Assembly (NCBI RefSeq): GCF_012999535.1
Contig: NZ_JABBWV010000002.1
Span: forward strand, 186,001-250,000
Source of the DNA: Microbispora sp. H11081
GTDB lineage: Bacteria; Actinomycetota; Actinomycetes; Streptosporangiales; Streptosporangiaceae
DNA: 64,000 nucleotides
Direction: 5' to 3'
This document shows positions 55,696-64,000 of this stretch, one piece after another. A program made the translations under genes and the position numbers. Each line of letters opens with the position of its first letter. Position 1 is the stretch's first letter. The notes under the pieces were generated by a model, which saw nothing but the letters and a program-made list of their open reading frames with translations, was not told the DNA's origin and ran no database searches.

Positions 55696-57207
55696 GTGAC
55701 GGAACAGGGCGTGGGGGTGGTCCGCCCGCTGCCGGGGGAAGGCGTGGTCGCCCATCTGAACGGTCTGCTGCTCGTGTGCGCCGCGGGCGGCGACCACCCG
55801 ATCGATGACCTGCTGGCGGCGGTGAGAGAGACCGCCTCGACGGGAGGCGACGGCCGGGCGCTGGCCCGGCGGGTGGCCCAGGTCCTCGCCCGCGCCATGG
55901 ACAGGTCGATCGGCGGCGAGCCGGTGGCCTGCGCGGTCGCGGGTCCCGCGGGGGGCGGGGTGGCCGTGCTGGTCAGCGGGTCCGCGTACGCCACCGTGTC
56001 GGGCCAGGACGGTGAGGTTCGCCTCGCCGGGCACGACGCGCTGACCTGGACCGACCGTCTGGTCAACGGCCCCGTGTCCCGGGTCGAGCTGCGCCTGCCG
56101 GGAGCGGGCCCGTCGAGCCCGTACGCCAGGCTGGACGGCGGCGTGGTCACCGGAGCCGGGCTGGAGTGCGACTTCACCCGGCAGGCGGACCTCGCCTTCC
56201 CGCCGCTGCCCCCGCGCCCGCCGCGGCACGAGGGCCTCCAGGGCTACGAGGGGCATGGCTACGAGGGGCAGCAGAACCTCCAGCCGCCGCCGGTGGGGGC
56301 TCCGGAGCCGATCGCCCCGCGCGGCCCCGTGGTGCCGCCGCCCGCCTCGCCGTACGCGTCCGGCCCGCTGCCCAGCCCTCTGCCCGGACCGCCGCCGGGA
56401 CCGCCGCCCGCTCCGCCGTTCGGTGGGGGAGCGCCGGCCGAGCAGGCGCCGCCGGGGTCGTCCCAGCCGCTGCCGCCGCTGCCGCCCGCGCTCGGCGACC
56501 CGGGGCCGTCGCATCACTCGGGGCCGCAGCCGATGCCCCCGCCGCCCGAGCCCGCCGAGGACAGGGGAGCGCCGCACGATTTCGGCGGCCCGCACGACTT
56601 CGGGGGGCCGCACGACTTCGGCGGGCAGGACGGTCCGCCGAGCGGGCCGTTCGAGCCGGCTCCGCCCGTCCCCGCCGACGAGGACCCGGGCGAGGCGACC
56701 CAGATGGACGCGGCGCCGGAGCCTGAGCCGCGGCCGATGGTGTACGGCGTCGACTGCAAGAACGACCACTTCAACGACCCCCGCGCGCCCTACTGCGCGG
56801 TCTGCGGCGTCCCCATCGACCAGCGGGCCGTCGTGCCGTACAAGGGGCCGAGGCCGCTGCTCGGCGTGCTGCTGCTCGACGACGGCATGGCGCTGCCGCT
56901 GGAGGCCGACTACCTGCTGGGCCGCGACCCGGAGCGCGCGCCGGAGGTGCAGTCGGGCGAGGCCAGGCCTGCCAGGGTCACCAGCCCGGACGGCTCGGTC
57001 TCCCGCCGTCACCTGCGGGTCTTCCTGGACAACTGGGACGTCAGCCTGCTCGACCTGGGCTCGGTGAACGGCACCCAGATCCAGCCGCCCGGCGACCCCA
57101 ACTTCTACGACATCCCGCCGAACGAGCCGGTGCCGATCCTGCCGGGCACGACCGTGCGCGTCGGCGTCTCGCGCACGATGCGGTACGAGGCCCACCGCAA
57201 CGCCTGA
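55696..57207 (+). CDS. FHA-domain protein with Pro-rich centre and zinc-ribbon-like segment
   Basis: 503 residues from GTG 55696, which has GGAGGGAG upstream. Residues 1–165 form an unassigned globular part resembling a PP2C-like or regulatory domain only weakly. Residues about 175–345 are Pro/Gly-rich with an 18-bp tandem repeat (PHDFGG three times). DCKNDHFNDPRAPYCAVCGV (about 352–371) could bind zinc. The FHA domain at about 400–500 has LLGRDPERAPEV, SVSRRHLRVFLDN and LGSVNGTQI, the residues that read phosphothreonine. Probably a scaffold for a Ser/Thr kinase pathway; no kinase is encoded nearby. Confidence 0.85.
   Translation: MTEQGVGVVRPLPGEGVVAHLNGLLLVCAAGGDHPIDDLLAAVRETASTGGDGRALARRVAQVLARAMDRSIGGEPVACAVAGPAGGGVAVLVSGSAYATVSGQDGEVRLAGHDALTWTDRLVNGPVSRVELRLPGAGPSSPYARLDGGVVTGAGLECDFTRQADLAFPPLPPRPPRHEGLQGYEGHGYEGQQNLQPPPVGAPEPIAPRGPVVPPPASPYASGPLPSPLPGPPPGPPPAPPFGGGAPAEQAPPGSSQPLPPLPPALGDPGPSHHSGPQPMPPPPEPAEDRGAPHDFGGPHDFGGPHDFGGQDGPPSGPFEPAPPVPADEDPGEATQMDAAPEPEPRPMVYGVDCKNDHFNDPRAPYCAVCGVPIDQRAVVPYKGPRPLLGVLLLDDGMALPLEADYLLGRDPERAPEVQSGEARPARVTSPDGSVSRRHLRVFLDNWDVSLLDLGSVNGTQIQPPGDPNFYDIPPNEPVPILPGTTVRVGVSRTMRYEAHRNA
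56572..56625. repeat. 18-bp in-frame repeat in the FHA gene
   Basis: Three units of CCGCACGAYTTCGGSGGS encoding Pro-His-Asp-Phe-Gly-Gly in the disordered linker ahead of the FHA domain. Confidence 0.9.
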
Positions 57208-57216
57208 CCCGCGGAT

Positions 57217-57247
57217 CCGCCGGGAGCCTTCCACGGGCTCCCGGCGG
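57217..57247. terminator. Hairpin terminator between convergent genes
   Basis: CCGCCGGGAGCC pairs with GGCTCCCGGCGG (12 base pairs, seven-base loop) between the FHA gene and the tetR gene, serving either direction. Confidence 0.85.
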
Positions 57248-57277
57248 CGGGATCACGGCGCCGCGACCAAGGCGGGA

Positions 57278-57868
57278 TCAGGCGCGCAGGCGCTCGATCT
57301 CACCCGTGACCAGCCGTTCCAGCCGCTGGGCCGTGACGTGCGACGGATAGAGCAGCCGGTGCACGCTCAGCCCGTCCACGAGCGCGAGTAGCCGCTCCGC
57401 GACGTCCTCCAGGTCCTCGTCCACGCGGATCTCACCGGCCTCGGCGGCGGACCTGAGCAGGCTCGTCACCAGATAGCGGAGCTCGGCGGCCTCCCGCCGC
57501 TGGACCTCCAGCAGGGCGGGGCTGGTCAGGCTGCGGCCCCAGAAACCCACCTCGAGGCCGGTCTCCCCGGCCCGCTCGTCGTCCAGCGGGACGTTGTCGA
57601 GCAGCAGTTCCCGCAGCGCCGCGAGGCCGGTGCGGCCCGACAGTTTCTCCCGCAGCCGGTCGGCGATCCTGCGGTGGGACGCCTCAAGGGCCGACAGCAG
57701 GATCTCGTCCTTGTCGGCGAAGTAGTGCGTGAGCACCCCGTTGGAGTAGCCGGCCTCCCTGGCGATGGCCCGCGTGGTCGCGGCCTCGATGCCCTCGCGC
57801 AGGATGATCCGGCGGGCGGCCGCGACGACCTCACCCCTGCGCTCCTCGTGATTGACGATCTTCGGCAT
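57278..57868 (-). CDS. TetR-family transcriptional regulator
   Basis: 196 residues, ATG preceded by GAGGTGA. HTH at residues about 10–55: RRIILREGIEAATTRAIAREAGYSNGVLTHYFADKDEIL in overlapping parts; the C-terminal TetR_C_6-like ligand domain includes VGFWGRSLTSPALLEVQRRE. Similar to BetI-type regulators. Divergent from the PfkB kinase gene with a palindrome between, so it most likely represses that gene and itself. Confidence 0.92.
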   Translation of the reverse strand: MPKIVNHEERRGEVVAAARRIILREGIEAATTRAIAREAGYSNGVLTHYFADKDEILLSALEASHRRIADRLREKLSGRTGLAALRELLLDNVPLDDERAGETGLEVGFWGRSLTSPALLEVQRREAAELRYLVTSLLRSAAEAGEIRVDEDLEDVAERLLALVDGLSVHRLLYPSHVTAQRLERLVTGEIERLRA

Positions 57869-57883
57869 GGTCCGTCACCTCGG

Positions 57884-57914
57884 TTGACATTTTAGTCGGG
57901 CGCCCGTCTATTAT
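57884..57914 (+). promoter_or_regulatory. Promoter and TetR operator of the kinase–aminotransferase operon
   Basis: TTGACA at 57884–57889 and TATTAT at 57909–57914 form a −35/−10 pair with a 19-base spacer, close to the kinase ATG at 57921, so the transcript would be nearly leaderless. The spacer is filled by TAGTCGGGC-GCCCGTCTA (57893–57910), an 18-base palindrome with one mismatched pair, positioned to block RNA polymerase. Confidence 0.65.
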
Positions 57915-57920
57915 CCGCAC

Positions 57921-58820
57921 ATGACGGTAGTGACGGTCGGCGTGCATATCGTCGACGTCCTGGCCCGCCCGGTCGAGTCCATCCCGGCCGGTCAGGACAC
58001 CCACCTGCTCGAGCAGATCCGCATCACCGCGGCCGGCGCCGCCGCGGGCACGGCCGTGGCTCTGGCGAAGATCGGCGTGCCGGTCGCCTCCATGGGCGCC
58101 GTCGGCGACGACGAACTGGGCGACTTCCTCCTGATGATCATGGCGCGGCACGGCGTCGACGTGGACGGCGTGGTGCGCAGGACGGGGGAGCAGACGGCGG
58201 CCTCGATCCTGCCCATCCGCCCGGACGGCGGACGGCCCTCGTTCCACGTGCCGGGCGCCAATCTCGGGCTGGCGACCGCCGACCTCGACGCGGCCCGGCT
58301 GACCGCCGCGAAGGTGGTGCACCTCGGCGGCATGGACGTCACCTGGGGCCTGCACGACCCCGCCTTCCACGCGCTGCTCGACAAGGCCCGCGAGGGCGGC
58401 ACGACCGTCACGCTCGACCTGCTGTCGAACATGCCCGACCTCATGCCGGGCGTCCGCGCGTTCCTGCCCCACGTCGACTACCTCCTGCCGAACGAGGAGC
58501 AGGCGCTCATGCTCACCGGGGCGGCGACGCCCGAGGAGGCGGCCGCCGCGCTGCTCGCCGAGGGCCCGAAGGGCGTGATCGTCACCATGGGGGCCGCGGG
58601 CAGCCTCGTCGCCACCGCGGGCGGAGTCACCCGGGTGCCCGCCCTGGACGTGCCGGTGGTCGACACCACGGGCTGCGGCGACGCGTACTGCGCCGGTTTC
58701 GCCGCGGGACTGCTGCGCGGCGAGGACGTCCTCGGCGCGGCCCGCCTCGGCACGGCCGTGGCCGCGCGGGTCGCGGGCGGGCTCGGCTCCGACGCGGGCC
58801 TGGACGGCTTCGTGCCCTGA
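57921..58820 (+). CDS. PfkB-family carbohydrate kinase
   Basis: 299 residues. ITAAGAAAGTAVALAKIGV near the start corresponds to PfkB signature 1 (Gly-Gly region altered to AGAA), GAVGDDELGDFL follows, and the C-terminal signature is VVDTTGCGDAYCAGFAAGLLRG with the catalytic Asp; Cys replaces the usual Ala in GAGD. Phosphorylates a sugar or nucleoside-like substrate with ATP. Followed after 50 bases by an aminotransferase gene, both probably under the TetR regulator. Confidence 0.88.
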   Translation: MTVVTVGVHIVDVLARPVESIPAGQDTHLLEQIRITAAGAAAGTAVALAKIGVPVASMGAVGDDELGDFLLMIMARHGVDVDGVVRRTGEQTAASILPIRPDGGRPSFHVPGANLGLATADLDAARLTAAKVVHLGGMDVTWGLHDPAFHALLDKAREGGTTVTLDLLSNMPDLMPGVRAFLPHVDYLLPNEEQALMLTGAATPEEAAAALLAEGPKGVIVTMGAAGSLVATAGGVTRVPALDVPVVDTTGCGDAYCAGFAAGLLRGEDVLGAARLGTAVAARVAGGLGSDAGLDGFVP

Positions 58821-58870
58821 GGCCCCCGGCTCCCCATCCTCCGATTCCCCCGATCCCAGGAGTGCCGCCC

Positions 58871-60094
58871 ATGTCCTTCGACGCATCCCTGCGGGCCCGT
58901 GCCGCCAAGGTCATCCCCGGCGGCATGTACGGCCACCTCAACGCGGCCCTGCACGGGGACCGCTACCCCCAGTTCTTCGTCCGCGCCGAGGGCGCCAGGC
59001 AGTGGGACGCCGACGGCCGCGAGTACGTCGACCTGATGTGCAGCTGGGGCCCGATGATCGTCGGTCACCGCAACCCGAGGGTGGAGGCCGCCGCCGCGGC
59101 GCAGCAGGCGGAGGGCGACTGCCTGAACGGCCCGGGCCCGGTCATGGTGGAGCTCGCCGAACTCCTGGTCGACCTCGTCCCCTCCGCCGACTGGGCGATG
59201 TTCTCCAAGAACGGCACCGACGCCACCACCCAGGCCCTGATGGTGGCCAGGGCGGCGACGGGCAGGACCAAGGCGCTGGTCGCCCACGGCGCCTACCACG
59301 GCGCCGACCCCTGGTGCACGCCGGGCCTGTCGGGGGTCACCCCCAACCAGCGGGCGGACACGATCGAGTTCACCTACAACGACCTCGCCGGGGCCGAGGC
59401 CGCCGCGGCCCAGGCCGACGGCGACGTCGCCGCCATCCTGGTCACGCCGTTCAAGCACGACTCGTTCGAGGACCAGGAGCCCGCGGACGCCGAGTTCGCC
59501 CGCGGCGTGCGGGCGCTGGCCGACCGGATCGGCGCGGCGCTGGTCATCGACGACGTGCGCGCCGGGTGGCGGCTGGACCTGCGCGGCTCGTGGGAGCCGC
59601 TGGGTGTGCGCCCCGACCTGACGGCCTGGAGCAAGGCGATGGCCAACGGCTTCCCCATCGCGGCGGTGACCGGGACCGACGCGCTGCGCGGGGCGGCGCA
59701 GACGCTGTACTCGACCGGCTCCTTCTGGTTCTCCGCCACCGCGATGGCCGCCGCCAAGGCGACGATCGAGATCCTGCGCGAGATCGACGGCCCCGCGCTC
59801 ATGCACAGGGCCGGGAGCCGGCTGCGCGAGGGGCTCGCCGCCCAGGCGGAGGCGCACGGCTTCGTGGTCAGGCAGACCGGCCCCGTGCAGGTGCCGTGGC
59901 TGTCCTTCGAGGGCGACGAGACGCTGGAGAAGGGCATCGCCTGGGCCGGCGCCTGCCTGGAGGAGGGCGTCTACCTCCATCCCTGGCACAACTGGTTCCT
60001 GTCGGCCGCGCACACCGACGAGGAGATCGACCGCGCGCTCCAGGGGACGGACGCCGCCTTCGCCAAGCTGAGGGCCGCGTACGGCGCCGACTGA
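58871..60094 (+). CDS. Class III PLP aminotransferase, glutamate-1-semialdehyde aminomutase-like
   Basis: 407 residues from ATG 58871 with CAGGAG upstream. Features: KVIPGGMYGHLNAALHGDR, VDLMCSWGPMIVGHRNP, MFSKNGTDATTQALMVARAATGR, LVIDDVRAGWRLDL (PLP-binding Asp), LTAWSKAMANGFPIAAV (Schiff-base Lys) and STGSFWFSATAMAAA. The fold matches HemL, but it sits with a sugar kinase under TetR control rather than with heme genes, so it is more likely a catabolic or secondary transaminase. Substrate unknown. Confidence 0.87.
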   Translation: MSFDASLRARAAKVIPGGMYGHLNAALHGDRYPQFFVRAEGARQWDADGREYVDLMCSWGPMIVGHRNPRVEAAAAAQQAEGDCLNGPGPVMVELAELLVDLVPSADWAMFSKNGTDATTQALMVARAATGRTKALVAHGAYHGADPWCTPGLSGVTPNQRADTIEFTYNDLAGAEAAAAQADGDVAAILVTPFKHDSFEDQEPADAEFARGVRALADRIGAALVIDDVRAGWRLDLRGSWEPLGVRPDLTAWSKAMANGFPIAAVTGTDALRGAAQTLYSTGSFWFSATAMAAAKATIEILREIDGPALMHRAGSRLREGLAAQAEAHGFVVRQTGPVQVPWLSFEGDETLEKGIAWAGACLEEGVYLHPWHNWFLSAAHTDEEIDRALQGTDAAFAKLRAAYGAD

Positions 60095-60118
60095 ACCCGC
60101 GTGGCGGCGCCCGGCCGC

Positions 60119-61219
60119 TCAGTCGCGCGTACGGGCCCACTGGAGGTCGTCGATCCTGGTGCCGCCGGGGCCGGGCAGCAGCCCCTTGACGAGGTGCTCC
60201 CTGGTGAACCCCGCCCGTTCGAGTACCCGGTGCGAGTTGGTGTTGCCCGGCGCGGTCCCGGCGACGATCCGGCGCAGGGCCGTGTGCGTGAACGCCCACT
60301 CGACCAGCAGGTTCACGGCCCGTGTCACCATGCCGCGCCCGCGATGGGCGGGGTGCAGGCCGTAGCCGATCATCGCCTGCCCGAGGGGCGCGACGATGCC
60401 GGTGAGCTGGATCTCCCCGGCGAACTCGCCGGTCACCGCGTCCCTGATGGCGATGTCGGCCCGCTGCCCGGTCAGCCACCGGTGCCCGGCGTACCGGCAG
60501 ACCATCTCGCTGCCGGCGTAATCGGGACGTACGGCTGACACGTGCGAGTCCGCCACGTCGGGCACACACGCCAGCGCGTGGTAGTCGGCGGCGTCAGCGG
60601 TGGTCAGCGGTGTGAGCCGGACGACGCCGTCGGTGAGAGAACCGCCGGGGAAGAACGGGAGGAGGGGCGTGACCGGGTCGCCCGGGTCGGTGGCGAGCCG
60701 CCCGAACACCGCCAGATCGGCGCGGACGTCCCCGCGGGGCGACCCGGCAGCGCGCAGCACGCCCTCGTGGCTGAATCCGCACCGCTGGGCGACCTGCTGG
60801 CTCGGCACGTTCTCCACCTCGGCGATCAGCCCGACGCGGGGGACGCCCCGGGCGAACGCCCGCTCGGTGAGCGCGCGCACGGCCGCCGTGGCGACGCCGC
60901 GGCCCCTGGCCCACGGAGCGAGCCAGTAGCCCACCTCGGTCACGCCGAACCGGTCCGGCGGCTTCAGCACGGCCGCGCCGAGGACCTCGCCTGTCCCGGG
61001 GTCGGCGACGACGAAGTCGGCTCCGCCGTTCTCCCAGGTGGCGGGGAGGGCCTTCGTGATCCACGCGAGCGCGTCGTCGCGTGTGTACGGTGTCGGGACG
61101 AAGGGGATGTAGCGCGCGATGTCGGGGTCGGCGCAGGCGCGGGCGATCTGGTCGGCGTCTCCCTCGGCCGGCAGGCGCAGTACGACCGGTCCGGCGGGAA
61201 TCGCCTCTTTGGGCAACAT
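60119..61219 (-). CDS. Double GNAT acetyltransferase (RimJ/RimL type)
   Basis: 366 residues with two tandem GNAT domains. The first (residues 1–180) has VTEVGYWLAPWARGRGVATAAVRAL and AEVENVPSQQVAQRCGF; the second (190–366) has QAMIGYGLHPAHRGRGMVTRAVNLL and TAPGNTNSHRVLERAGF. Both keep the Arg/Gly acetyl-CoA motif, so both may be active. Such RimJ-like proteins acetylate N-termini, amines or antibiotics. Start ATG 61219 follows no strong ribosome-binding site. Confidence 0.88.
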   Translation of the reverse strand: MLPKEAIPAGPVVLRLPAEGDADQIARACADPDIARYIPFVPTPYTRDDALAWITKALPATWENGGADFVVADPGTGEVLGAAVLKPPDRFGVTEVGYWLAPWARGRGVATAAVRALTERAFARGVPRVGLIAEVENVPSQQVAQRCGFSHEGVLRAAGSPRGDVRADLAVFGRLATDPGDPVTPLLPFFPGGSLTDGVVRLTPLTTADAADYHALACVPDVADSHVSAVRPDYAGSEMVCRYAGHRWLTGQRADIAIRDAVTGEFAGEIQLTGIVAPLGQAMIGYGLHPAHRGRGMVTRAVNLLVEWAFTHTALRRIVAGTAPGNTNSHRVLERAGFTREHLVKGLLPGPGGTRIDDLQWARTRD

Positions 61220-61313
61220 GTCCCATTGTTAGCAGCAGCGACACGGCGGCGGCCAGTGTTTTCCCGGCCCGCGCCTCCTCCCGAGGGGCGAACCCCACCG
61301 GTCGCGGCACTAG

Positions 61314-62186
<873 letters not shown>

Positions 62187-62391
62187 CGATTCGGCCACAA
62201 CCCGGCAAAACCACGTGACACGGGAACATCTGGGTGTGTTCCTAATGGTGACCCGAACAATCGGTCCATAAGGTATCAAACGCCGAACACCCAACGTAAC
62301 TACACGAACACTGCCCGGCCAGGTTACGTACAGCGCCAAGATAGGTAGGGTCTTGAGTAGTCGTTCTCGACGGGGAAGGAGGTGACGGGGC
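62187..62391 (+). promoter_or_regulatory. Upstream region of ARC with spaced GAACA elements
   Basis: About 205 bases, lower GC than the genes. GAACA occurs at 62224, 62255, 62285 and 62306, spacings of 31, 30 and 21 bases, close to multiples of a helical turn. The first also forms GGAACA-N8-TGTTCC (62223–62242). AAGGAGGTGA at 62376–62385 is a full complement of the 16S rRNA tail, six bases before the ARC GTG. Confidence 0.45.
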
Positions 62392-64000
62392 GTGGCAGCT
62401 CGCGACGACGCTGAGGCTCGAGCCGCGCAGCGCGAACGGGAGGTCGCCGACCTCACAACACAGGTCTCCTTCCTGCAGGAGGAGATCACCGCGCTGCGCC
62501 GGAAGCTGGCCGAGTCTCCCCGGCAGGCCAGGGTCATCGAGGAGCGTCTCCATGAGGCGCAGGCTCAGGTGGCCGCCCTTACTAGCCAGAACGAGCGTGT
62601 GGTCGCCACCCTCAAGGAGGCCAGGGACCAGATCGTCGCCCTCAAGGAGGAGGTCGACCGGCTGGCGCAGCCGCCGTCCGGATTCGGCGTCTTCCTCGAA
62701 GCACGGGAAGACGGCACGATCGAGGTGTTCACGGGCGGGCGCAAGCTCCGGGTGAACGTCAGTCCGGCGGTGGACGTCGAGTCGCTCAAGCGTGGCCAGG
62801 AGGTCATGCTGAACGAGGCGCTCAACGTCGTCGAGGCCCTCGGGTACGAGGACGTCGGCGAGATCGTGATGCTGAAGGAGTTGCTGGAGGACGGCGGGCG
62901 CGCCCTCGTCATCTCGCACGCCGACGAGGAGCGGGTCGTCAAGCTGGCCCACTCGCTGCTTGAGCAGCCGTTGCGGGCCGGTGACTCCCTCCTGCTCGAA
63001 CCCCGCTCCAACTACGTCTACGAGCGCATCCCCAAGTCGGAGGTCGAGGAGCTCGTCCTCGAGGAGGTCCCTGACATCTCCTACGAGGAGATCGGCGGTC
63101 TCAGCAGGCAGATCGAGCAGATCAGGGACGCCATCGAGCTGCCCTACCTGCACGCCGACCTGTTCCGCGAGCACAAGCTGCGCCCGCCGAAGGGCGTGCT
63201 GCTGTACGGCCCGCCCGGCTGCGGCAAGACCCTGATCGCGAAGGCCGTCGCCAACTCCCTGGCCAAGCAGGTCGCGGAGAAGACCGGCCAGTCCGGCAAG
63301 AGCTTCTTCCTCAACATCAAGGGCCCCGAGCTTCTCAACAAGTACGTCGGCGAGACCGAGCGGCACATCCGCCTGGTCTTCCAGCGGGCGCGTGAGAAGG
63401 CCTCCGAGGGCACCCCGGTGATCGTGTTCTTCGACGAGATGGACTCGATCTTCCGGACCCGCGGCTCGGGCGTCTCCTCCGACGTCGAGAACACCATCGT
63501 CCCCCAGCTCCTGTCGGAGATCGACGGTGTCGAGGGCCTGGAGAACGTCATCGTCATCGGCGCCTCCAACCGCGAGGACATGATCGACCCGGCGATCCTG
63601 CGGCCCGGCCGCCTGGACGTCAAGATCAAGATCGAGCGGCCGGACGCCGAGGCGGCCAAGGACATCTTCTCGAAGTACATCGTCAACGAACTGCCGCTGC
63701 ACCCGGACGACCTCACCGAGCACGGCGGCAGCCGCGAGGGCACGATCGCCGCGATGATCCAGCGGGTGGTCGAGCGGATGTACGCCGAGAGCGAGGAGAA
63801 CCGCTTCCTCGAGGTGACCTACGCCAACGGCGACAAGGAGGTCCTGTACTTCAAGGACTTCAACTCCGGCGCGATGATCCAGAACATCGTGGACCGCGGC
63901 AAGAAGATGGCCATCAAGGAGTTCCTCGACACCGGGCAGAAGGGCCTGCGGATCTCGCACCTGCTGGCCGCCTGCGTGGACGAGTTCTCCGAGAACGAGG
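62392..64000 (+). CDS. arc: Proteasome-associated AAA+ ATPase ARC/Mpa (3' end outside window)
   Basis: 536 codons visible from GTG 62392, cut by the window edge; family members are about 580–610 residues. An N-terminal coiled coil (about 5–85; heptads around [20 protein letters not shown] in part) captures Pup; an interdomain OB region follows ([38 protein letters not shown]). The AAA+ domain starts at ISYEEIGGL, with Walker A GPPGCGKT at 273–280, Walker [10 protein letters not shown] around 344–352 and an [15 protein letters not shown] segment. It unfolds pupylated proteins for the 20S proteasome. Dop, Pup and the proteasome subunits should follow to the right. Confidence 0.96.
   Translation, partial: MAARDDAEARAAQREREVADLTTQVSFLQEEITALRRKLAESPRQARVIEERLHEAQAQVAALTSQNERVVATLKEARDQIVALKEEVDRLAQPPSGFGVFLEAREDGTIEVFTGGRKLRVNVSPAVDVESLKRGQEVMLNEALNVVEALGYEDVGEIVMLKELLEDGGRALVISHADEERVVKLAHSLLEQPLRAGDSLLLEPRSNYVYERIPKSEVEELVLEEVPDISYEEIGGLSRQIEQIRDAIELPYLHADLFREHKLRPPKGVLLYGPPGCGKTLIAKAVANSLAKQVAEKTGQSGKSFFLNIKGPELLNKYVGETERHIRLVFQRAREKASEGTPVIVFFDEMDSIFRTRGSGVSSDVENTIVPQLLSEIDGVEGLENVIVIGASNREDMIDPAILRPGRLDVKIKIERPDAEAAKDIFSKYIVNELPLHPDDLTEHGGSREGTIAAMIQRVVERMYAESEENRFLEVTYANGDKEVLYFKDFNSGAMIQNIVDRGKKMAIKEFLDTGQKGLRISHLLAACVDEFSENE

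Noticed and set aside
62223..62242. GGAACA-N8-TGTTCC as a LexA (SOS) box
   Set aside because: Actinobacterial LexA boxes have GAAC-N4-GTTC; here the halves are ten bases apart.

Overview
The window is high-GC DNA with many GTG starts and long runs of genes overlapping by ATGA/GTGA. It carries an ARC/Mpa proteasomal ATPase gene next to trmI, a NarK/NirB/NirD nitrate operon with a HemD–winged-helix fusion, and NRPS genes. This points to a filamentous actinomycete (Actinomycetota), plausibly of the Streptosporangiales; the family assignment is inference. I saw no rRNA or tRNA genes, insertion sequences, integrases or CRISPR arrays.

Layout. (1) 1–7.6 kb: the end of a polytopic membrane protein, possibly a GT-C glycosyltransferase, then two divergently transcribed secreted proteins that each end in two DUF4082 domains. 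One begins with an N,N-dimethylformamidase-beta-like domain, the other with a DUF3494 'ice-binding' domain. (2) 7.6–15.8 kb: an aminodeoxysugar and glycan locus (methyltransferase, WecE-type sugar aminotransferase, WecD-like acetyltransferase, GT2 glycosyltransferase, GtrA-like flippase, RmlA, RmlB, UDP-sugar dehydrogenase). It could make dTDP-Fuc4NAc plus a uronic acid sugar, as in enterobacterial common antigen. (3) 15.85–16.7 kb: a Tat-exported peptidoglycan amidase. (4) 17.1–27.0 kb: an assimilatory nitrate/nitrite operon (NarK, Mo-nitrate reductase, its FAD/2Fe-2S partner, NirB, NirD) ending in siroheme genes (HemD–wHTH, CbiX/SirB). A GTCAC-N6-GAAAC GlnR-type box lies upstream. (5) 27.5–37.9 kb: a small-molecule cluster, the most unusual part. 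It holds an indigoidine-synthetase-type NRPS (A-Ox-T-TE), a PptA-like tautomerase, an in-frame serine-acetyltransferase–ATP-grasp fusion, a second ATP-grasp ligase, an MFS exporter, a DNA-methylase-like methyltransferase and an O-acetylserine sulfhydrylase homologue. (6) 38.0–39.1 kb: an ArsR regulator with an AHSA1-domain partner and a truncated third gene. (7) 39.1–44.9 kb: PAC2 protein, cobalamin-dependent MetH, HAD phosphatase, small membrane protein. (8) 45.2–51.2 kb: a complete dipeptide/oligopeptide ABC transporter. (9) 51.3–53.2 kb: a two-component system. (10) 53.4–64 kb: the Pup-proteasome neighbourhood (RecB-like nuclease, site-2 protease, trmI, ARC), interrupted by an FHA protein, a TetR/PfkB-kinase/class-III aminotransferase unit and a double GNAT protein. 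ARC runs off the right edge.

Regions 4 and 5 are the clearest functional units. In region 4, nitrate is imported, reduced in two steps to ammonium, and the siroheme cofactor of NirB is supplied by the last two genes. In region 5, serine acetylation plus an OASS homologue could make a beta-substituted alanine, which two ATP-grasp ligases could couple and the MFS protein export. How this relates to the glutamine-oxidising NRPS is unknown. Strong hairpin terminators separate convergent or successive units at 15.79, 18.52, 27.0, 51.24 and 57.22 kb.
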